Program-made: the position numbers and the translations under genes | In this document: piece by piece, positions 15,755 to 20,452 of the stretch | Layout: every line of letters starts with the position of its first letter | Numbering within the stretch: position 1 is the stretch's first letter | Notes under the pieces: model-generated | Databases searched by the model: none | Seen by the model: the letters and a program-made list of their open reading frames with translations, nothing else | What the model was told of the DNA's origin: nothing | Source of the DNA: Bacteroidales bacterium | GTDB lineage: Bacteria > Bacteroidota > Bacteroidia > Bacteroidales > BM520 | Reading direction: 5' to 3' | Length of the DNA: 20,452 bases | Assembly (NCBI GenBank): GCA_023230285.1 | Contig: JALNXP010000016.1 | Span: 1-20,452, forward strand

Positions 15755-17269
15755 ATGTCAAAAAACGTCAAAAAGTTAAATTATTTACTAATAACCAAGG
15801 TCATAGGACTTTTGATTTTGTTAGAGGCGTGTCTTATGTTTTTTGCTTTGCCGTTTTCATTATACTATGGTTCAGGCAAATTTGGATTTGAAACTTTGTT
15901 TTCTACAGAACATGATTTGATGGCGATAGCACTTTCTGTTGCTATTACTTTATTTGTTGGTGTGTTGTTATATTTTGCTTCGCGTAAATCGGATACTCGT
16001 ACTTTCGGAAAGCGGGAAGGTTTTATTATTGTGAGTGTTGCATGGTTCGTAATGGCTCTTTTTGGTGCGCTGCCATATATGTTTTCAGCTGTACTGCCTT
16101 CTTTTACTGACGCTTTTTTTGAAGCAGTGTCAGGATTTACGACAACAGGTTTGACAACAATACCCAACGTGGAGTCTGCACCGCCCGGCATTTTATTCTG
16201 GCGTTCTATGACACATTGGATAGGCGGCATGGGTATCGTTTTTATGTCGTTGGCTCTGCTGCCGATGGCTCTCGGAAACAAAGGAAGTTTGCTTTTTGCT
16301 GCCGAAACATCTAACGATGTACACGATAAAGTTCACCCACGTATTAAAGAAACAGCTAAACGCTTATGGATTATTTATGTGGGCTTCTCTGTCGTGTGTT
16401 GCTTCCTGCTTATGCTTGGTAAAGTGGACTTCTTCAATTCTATCTGCATTACCCTCAGTACAATTTCTACCGGCGGCTTTTCTGTAAATAGCACAAGTAT
16501 GGCGCAATATACACCTTATATACATTATGTTATCATCATTTTTATGATACTTGGTGCTACGAGTTTTAACCTGCATTACCTCTTGTTATTCAAGTTTCAA
16601 CTCAGAAAAATATTGAAAAATGAAGAATGGCGAACGTATATTTTGATTATTTTGACTTCTACCTTGTTTATTACAGGTGTAATAGCTAATGATTGGAATT
16701 TTGCTTCTATAGAAAAGAATTTCAGGTCTGCTTTATTCCATGTTGTGTCTATTATTACAACTACCGGTTTTACAATTGAAGATTTTACTTTGTGGTCCGC
16801 AAATGCTTGGGCTGTCGTCTTTGCAATGTCGTTTATATGTGGCTGTACCGGTTCTACTACCGGCGGAATTAAAGTGTATCGGCATATTATTATGTTCAAA
16901 AATTGTAAAATGGAACTTCAACGCCAAATTCACCCACAGGCTGTTATGCCTGTCAGATATAATAATGTGGCTGTCCCGCAAGGGAGCATGAACAACGTGA
17001 TGGCGTTTTTTTATCTGTTCGTCTTTATCTATGGCGTAAGTTCTCTGCTGCTGATGCTCTTTGGTCTCGATTTTAAAACAGCTACCGGAACCGCTATCTG
17101 CTGCCTCGCTAATATAGGTTGCGGCATCGGCGACATCGCTTCGCCTTCAGGTGCAATGGGCAATACAATAGGTGTCATTAAATGGATACTCTCCTTTTTG
17201 ATGGTCATTGGTCGTCTCGAACTCTTTACTGTTATGGTCATTTTTAATAAATCTTTTTGGAAAAGATAA
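15755..17269 (+). CDS. trkH: TrkH/KtrB-type potassium uptake transporter
   Basis: The 504-residue inner-membrane protein has about ten membrane segments and the four pore-loop repeats of the Trk/Ktr/HKT superfamily. The selectivity-filter glycines are in TTTGLT (129-134), STGGFS (239-244), TTTGFT (335-340) and NIGCGIGD (453-460). HWIGGMGIVFMSLALLP (154-170) and GCTGSTTGGIKVYR (363-376) are strongly TrkH-like. It moves K+ into the cell, normally gated by a TrkA-type NAD/ATP-binding subunit; no trkA is present next to it, so the partner would be elsewhere. The ATG at 15755 follows a -7 box at a short distance. The downstream lipid kinase gene starts 5 bases after the stop, so they are probably co-transcribed. 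Confidence 0.95.
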   Translation: MSKNVKKLNYLLITKVIGLLILLEACLMFFALPFSLYYGSGKFGFETLFSTEHDLMAIALSVAITLFVGVLLYFASRKSDTRTFGKREGFIIVSVAWFVMALFGALPYMFSAVLPSFTDAFFEAVSGFTTTGLTTIPNVESAPPGILFWRSMTHWIGGMGIVFMSLALLPMALGNKGSLLFAAETSNDVHDKVHPRIKETAKRLWIIYVGFSVVCCFLLMLGKVDFFNSICITLSTISTGGFSVNSTSMAQYTPYIHYVIIIFMILGATSFNLHYLLLFKFQLRKILKNEEWRTYILIILTSTLFITGVIANDWNFASIEKNFRSALFHVVSIITTTGFTIEDFTLWSANAWAVVFAMSFICGCTGSTTGGIKVYRHIIMFKNCKMELQRQIHPQAVMPVRYNNVAVPQGSMNNVMAFFYLFVFIYGVSSLLLMLFGLDFKTATGTAICCLANIGCGIGDIASPSGAMGNTIGVIKWILSFLMVIGRLELFTVMVIFNKSFWKR

Positions 17270-17274
17270 TTTAT

Positions 17275-18222
17275 ATGGAAGAAACATGGTTGATACTCGT
17301 AAATCCTAATTCAGGAAAACAAAAAGGAGCTAAAGAATGGAACAGCATCTCAGAATATTTGGTGCAAAAAGGTGTCTATTTTAAAGCTCTGTTTACCCGT
17401 CATAAAAAACATGCTATCCAATTGACAAAAACTTATGTAAAAAAAGGCTTCAGAAAATTTTTGGTGGTCGGCGGCGATGGTACTCTTAATGAGGTGATTA
17501 ATGGCGTAATGTTGCAAAAGTTTTGCCCTTCCCAAGATATTACTGTAGGTATAATACCTGTCGGTACAGGCAACGACTGGTGTAAAACTTTCGCAATCGA
17601 TAATGATTATAAAAAAGCTATTGATGTTATCGTGAAAGGTAAAACCTTTTTACAAGATGTAGGAGTGGTCTCTTATATGGAAGATAATGTGCCAACTAAA
17701 AGATATATAATCAACTCGGCAGGAATCGGCTTTGAGGCTCTCGTGGTTAAAGCAACTAATCAACAAAAAGAATCAGGTAAAAACAACTCTGTTATGTATT
17801 TACATAATGTGTTACGTTATGTCAGGTCTTTTAAAGGTCGAAATGCTACGGTAGATATTGACGGCGTGATAGCCAATTGTAACTTTTATATGTTTAGCAT
17901 AGGTATATGCCGGTTTAAAGGGAACGGCATGAAACTCCTGCCTTATGCAATCCCTGATGATGGTAAGTTTGATGTTACAATGGTGAAAATAGCTCCGCTT
18001 TTTACCTTGCTTAGAAATATGCCGCGGATGATTAAGGGAAATTTTAAAAATGTAAAAATTGTATCTACCTGCCAATGTGAGAAAGTTACCGTGAACTCAG
18101 ACGATAGTACTATGATAATGGAAGTAGACGGCGAATCCCTTGGCAATAATCCTTATGTCTTCGAAATTATTCCCGCTGCCGTTAATATGGTCATCAATTA
18201 TCCGATTTGGGAAAAAGAATAA
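17275..18222 (+). CDS. Diacylglycerol kinase-family lipid kinase (DgkB/YegS-like)
   Basis: From the ATG at 17275 this is a 315-residue protein with the DAGK catalytic fold. LVNPNSGK (8-15) starts the first strand, VVGGDGTLNEVINGV (64-78) is the nucleotide-binding glycine loop, and GIIPVGTGNDWCKTF (92-106) is the second family signature. The C-terminal beta-sandwich region contains GIGFEALV. The family phosphorylates diacylglycerol, sphingosine-like lipids or phosphatidylglycerol; Bacteroidota make sphingolipids, so a sphingoid-base substrate is possible but not shown. An upstream in-frame TTG at 17257 overlaps trkH and adds only MEKIIY; the ATG is preferred because family proteins start just before the first strand. 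Confidence 0.9.
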   Translation: MEETWLILVNPNSGKQKGAKEWNSISEYLVQKGVYFKALFTRHKKHAIQLTKTYVKKGFRKFLVVGGDGTLNEVINGVMLQKFCPSQDITVGIIPVGTGNDWCKTFAIDNDYKKAIDVIVKGKTFLQDVGVVSYMEDNVPTKRYIINSAGIGFEALVVKATNQQKESGKNNSVMYLHNVLRYVRSFKGRNATVDIDGVIANCNFYMFSIGICRFKGNGMKLLPYAIPDDGKFDVTMVKIAPLFTLLRNMPRMIKGNFKNVKIVSTCQCEKVTVNSDDSTMIMEVDGESLGNNPYVFEIIPAAVNMVINYPIWEKE

Positions 18223-18263
18223 TATTTTTTATGACACTTTTTCACTGTTGTAAAAAAAACATA

Positions 18264-18271
18264 TACCTTTG
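18264..18271 (+). promoter_or_regulatory. -7 promoter box for ftsX, giving a probably leaderless mRNA
   Basis: TACCTTTG followed by CA matches TAnnTTTG exactly. It ends only 6 bases before the ftsX ATG at 18278, so transcription should start at or within a base or two of the start codon. A T-run at 18238-18242 may serve as a weak -33 element. Confidence 0.6.
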
Positions 18272-18277
18272 CAGCCT

Positions 18278-19150
18278 ATGAATCAAGAAGAGAAATTTAA
18301 TAAACGCCGACTTAGGTCTTCTTATGCTAATGTGATTTTTAGTGTAAGCCTGATGCTTTATTTGTGCGGTCTACTCTTGCTTTTTGTCTTTAATACAAAT
18401 TTTATTATCGATAATTTACGTGAAAATATAGGCATAACGGTTGTGCTTGATGACGATGTTGATGACGTTGATGTGAGATTTTTTTTGAAAAAATTGTATC
18501 TTAAACCTTTTACAAAGGAAATTACTTATACCTCTAAAGATGAAGCAGCTGCCGAGCTTGCACAAGATTTAGGCGAAAATTTTATCGAATTTATAGGATT
18601 TAATCCGCTGCCGTCCAGCTTCGAACTTAAAGTCTATTCCGATTATTCAAATAATGATAGCCTGAAAGTTATTTATGATGTGCTGAAAACTAATAAATGC
18701 GTAAGTTCTGTATCCGCTCAATACGATATGATAGATAATCTTAATAAAACTAAAGTCCGTTTGAGTATCATCTTGATTGCTTTGAACGTGCTACTCCTTT
18801 TTATCATTATTGTTGTTATTAATAATGCTATAAAATTGTCTATATATGCTAATCGTCAGCAAATAAAAACAATGCAGATGATAGGCGCAACCGCCGCTTT
18901 CATCAGACGTCCTTATTTGCTGAAAGGTCTTATTCAAGGTGTTATCGGTGCGACTATCTCAGCTATATTGCTGTCACTGACAATATGTGTCATAGTTATG
19001 TATTATCCCGATATTCAAATATTACTGTCACCAATACAGTTTGTCTTGGTGTTCGGCTTCGTTTATGTCTTTGGCGTGCTGATAGCTTTCTTGACAACAT
19101 ATCCTGCCGTCAATAAGTATCTTAATGTGAAAATGAAAATTCTATATTAA
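18278..19150 (+). CDS. ftsX: Cell division protein FtsX
   Basis: The 290-residue inner-membrane protein has the FtsX layout: a basic cytoplasmic N-terminus, one membrane segment (about 20-42), a periplasmic domain of about 115 residues (IGITVVLDDDVDD ... ), and three more membrane segments in the C-terminal half, with the conserved RQQIKTMQMIGAT loop between the second and third. FtsX pairs with the ATPase FtsE to couple division to periplasmic peptidoglycan hydrolases. No ftsE is next to it, which is usual in Bacteroidota. An in-frame TTG at 18269 would add three residues but it is part of the -7 promoter box, so ATG 18278 is chosen. It leads the operon ftsX - DUF3098 - uppP - truB. Confidence 0.93.
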   Translation: MNQEEKFNKRRLRSSYANVIFSVSLMLYLCGLLLLFVFNTNFIIDNLRENIGITVVLDDDVDDVDVRFFLKKLYLKPFTKEITYTSKDEAAAELAQDLGENFIEFIGFNPLPSSFELKVYSDYSNNDSLKVIYDVLKTNKCVSSVSAQYDMIDNLNKTKVRLSIILIALNVLLLFIIIVVINNAIKLSIYANRQQIKTMQMIGATAAFIRRPYLLKGLIQGVIGATISAILLSLTICVIVMYYPDIQILLSPIQFVLVFGFVYVFGVLIAFLTTYPAVNKYLNVKMKILY

Positions 19151-19179
19151 ATGGTTTATTAATTAAAATATCGATTATA

Positions 19180-19470
19180 ATGGGAAAAAATACACAAAAA
19201 AATTCTAAAATTGTTGATACTAAGAAAGATACTGTTTCTGAAAATCGCAAAAAAATGGTCTTTGAAAGAGAAAATTATATTTTGTTTTTCACAGGTCTTG
19301 CCATTATTGTTATCGGCTATCTGCTTATGATTGGCGGTGGCTCTGATGATCCTAATGTTTTTAATGAAAAAATGTTTGGTTTTCAGCGACTTACACTTTC
19401 TCCGATTGTTCTGATAATCGGCTTCGCTGTTGAAATATTTGCTATATTTTATAAATCAAAGAAAAAATAA
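19180..19470 (+). CDS. DUF3098 family small membrane protein
   Basis: The 96-residue protein has a charged N-terminus (about 1-30), FERENYILFFTGLAIIVIGY forming the first membrane segment, a short GGGSDDPNVFNEKMFGFQR loop, and a second membrane segment (LSPIVLIIGFAVEIFAIFY) followed by a basic tail. This is the DUF3098 pattern, found in Bacteroidota between ftsX and uppP. The function is unknown; the fixed position suggests a link to division or cell-wall lipid handling. It is 29 bases after ftsX and 5 bases before uppP. Confidence 0.88.
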   Translation: MGKNTQKNSKIVDTKKDTVSENRKKMVFERENYILFFTGLAIIVIGYLLMIGGGSDDPNVFNEKMFGFQRLTLSPIVLIIGFAVEIFAIFYKSKKK

Positions 19471-19475
19471 TCTGA

Positions 19476-20261
19476 ATGTCTTGGTTTGAGGCGTTATTGT
19501 TGGGTTTGCTTCAAGGTTTGACGGAGTTTTTGCCTGTCAGCAGTTCCGGTCATCTTGAATTAGGAAAGGTGTTGTTCGGAGTTGAAGCCGAAAACAGCCT
19601 GATTTTTACAGTTGTAGTACATAGTGCTACAGTATTCAGTACTTTAGTCGTATTTAGAAAGGAAATAAGTTCTTTGTTCGTAAATTTTTTTAAATACGGA
19701 AAAAATGATGAAAAAACTTATGTACTTAAACTTCTCGTTTCTATGATACCTATTTTGATAGTCGGATTCTTATTTAAAGATGAAATCAAATCGTTGTTCG
19801 ACGGGAATATCGTCTTTGTCGGCTGTATGCTGCTGCTGACAGCTCTGCTGCTGCTTGTCAGCTTTTTTAAGCCTAAAGGAACACGCTCCATCGGCTGGCT
19901 CGATGCTTTTATTATCGGTTGCGCTCAAGCCTGCGCCGCTTTACCCGGATTATCCCGCTCAGGCTCTACTATCGCTACCGGTATGCTGCTCGGAAATAAA
20001 CCCGAAGAACTCGCAAAATTCTCTTTCCTTATGGTAATCATACCTGTCCTCGGCGAATTATTCTTAGATGTGGTGAGCGGCAAAATCGTAACTTCCGAAA
20101 TAGGAGTTCTCCCCCTAATAATAGGTTTCGTATCTGCTTTTATATCAGGACTTTTAGCCTGTAAAATAATGATTAATCTCGTGAAAAAAGGAAAATTGTT
20201 CTGGTTCGCTATTTATTGCACAATCATTGGTGCTGTGGCTATCTTCGCAGGAATATTATAA
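19476..20261 (+). CDS. uppP: Undecaprenyl-diphosphatase
   Basis: The 261-residue membrane protein is of the BacA/UppP type, which converts undecaprenyl diphosphate to the monophosphate so the lipid carrier can be reused for peptidoglycan and O-antigen synthesis. The first catalytic motif is [16 protein letters not shown] (15-30), with Glu17, Ser22-24 and His26. The second is PGLSRSGST (157-165), with Arg161. Hydrophobic segments fill the rest, consistent with the family's multi-pass fold. The length is typical. It is 8 bases before truB and 5 bases after the DUF3098 gene. Confidence 0.97.
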   Translation: MSWFEALLLGLLQGLTEFLPVSSSGHLELGKVLFGVEAENSLIFTVVVHSATVFSTLVVFRKEISSLFVNFFKYGKNDEKTYVLKLLVSMIPILIVGFLFKDEIKSLFDGNIVFVGCMLLLTALLLLVSFFKPKGTRSIGWLDAFIIGCAQACAALPGLSRSGSTIATGMLLGNKPEELAKFSFLMVIIPVLGELFLDVVSGKIVTSEIGVLPLIIGFVSAFISGLLACKIMINLVKKGKLFWFAIYCTIIGAVAIFAGIL

Positions 20262-20269
20262 AAATATCA

Positions 20270-20452
20270 ATGAATAGACAATTTGATTTTGAAACAGGTG
20301 AAATCCTGCTCTTTGATAAGCCTTACAAATGGACTTCTTTCGATGTGGTTAACAAACTGCGCGTTTTTTTGAAGTATTATTGCCATAACCCGAAAATTAA
20401 AGTTGGACATGCCGGCACACTCGACCCGCTCGCTACCGGTCTCGTAATCGTC
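20270..20452 (+). CDS. truB: tRNA pseudouridine(55) synthase, N-terminal part, cut by the window edge
   Basis: The first 61 codons are present. The protein begins [20 protein letters not shown], the TruB N-terminal strand, and [10 protein letters not shown] follows. [15 protein letters not shown] (45-59) is the catalytic motif, with Asp52 as the nucleophile that attacks U55 of the tRNA T-loop. The start lies 8 bases after the uppP stop, so it belongs to the ftsX operon. The remainder lies outside the window. Confidence 0.96.
   Translation, partial: MNRQFDFETGEILLFDKPYKWTSFDVVNKLRVFLKYYCHNPKIKVGHAGTLDPLATGLVIV

Noticed and set aside
15865..16281. Minus-strand open frame of 138 codons opposite trkH
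   Set aside because: The trkH frame on the other strand has clear pore motifs throughout this stretch, and the antisense product has no family features.
17257..17274. TTG start for the lipid kinase overlapping trkH
   Set aside because: It adds only six residues outside the conserved fold; the ATG at 17275 fits the family start better.
18269..18277. TTG start for ftsX giving three extra residues
   Set aside because: The TTG is part of an exact -7 promoter box, and a good ATG lies at 18278.
1..20452. CRISPR array, tRNA or rRNA genes, insertion sequences or prophage
   Set aside because: No regularly spaced repeats, cloverleaf-like sequence, transposase or integrase motifs, or phage genes were seen in either strand.

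Overview
The window is from a member of the Bacteroidota, most likely a Bacteroidales-type genome. Several features support this. Three cargo-like proteins suggest a type IX secretion system (T9SS): two have complete 'YPNP...' type A sorting domains, and one is a gingipain-family protease cut by the window edge. Promoter -7 boxes fit the Bacteroidota form TAnnTTTG. Start codons lack clear Shine-Dalgarno sequences. The order ftsX - DUF3098 - uppP - truB is typical of the phylum. Base composition is AT-rich. No RNA genes, insertion sequences, integrases or CRISPR arrays were seen.

Layout. (1) Positions 1-7919, minus strand: a tight four-gene operon (gaps of 5, 26 and 13 bases). In transcription order it encodes a peptidylarginine-deiminase-like enzyme (PPAD type) with a T9SS tail, a cytoplasmic ROK-family kinase, an Omp28-like thioredoxin-fold protein with a T9SS tail, and a C25 (gingipain-family) cysteine protease that continues off the left edge. 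(2) Positions 8065-11253, minus strand: an FKBP-like lipoprotein, peptidyl-tRNA hydrolase (pth), an S41/Ctp protease and a small unknown lipoprotein. (3) Positions 11373-12446, plus strand: mnmA, starting at TTG and divergent from the FKBP gene. (4) Positions 12503-15522, minus strand: proS-serS, convergent with mnmA, with a terminator between them and a foldable leader upstream of proS. (5) Positions 15755-18222, plus strand: a TrkH-type potassium transporter and a diacylglycerol-kinase-family lipid kinase. (6) Positions 18278-20452, plus strand: ftsX, DUF3098, uppP and the start of truB, covering division, cell-wall lipid recycling and tRNA modification.

The most interesting region is the first operon. 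Gingipains and PPAD are known from Porphyromonas gingivalis, where Arg-gingipain exposes C-terminal arginines and PPAD converts them to citrulline. Here a protein keeping all the PPAD catalytic residues and the two arginines that clamp the substrate carboxylate is encoded in one apparent operon with a gingipain-family protease and a secreted CxxC protein. The PPAD-like protein also carries two extra beta-sandwich repeats and is about 220 residues longer than PPAD. This looks like a genetically linked cleave-then-citrullinate system. That function is inferred, not shown.

Secondary points are the bacterial-type ProS with an editing domain (many Bacteroidales use the short type), a 66-base multi-part inverted repeat in the proS leader, a probably leaderless ftsX mRNA, and an FKBP-like lipoprotein with a degraded active site.

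There is no gene-free stretch above 300 bases. The longest gap, 15523-15754, holds the proS leader and two divergent promoters.
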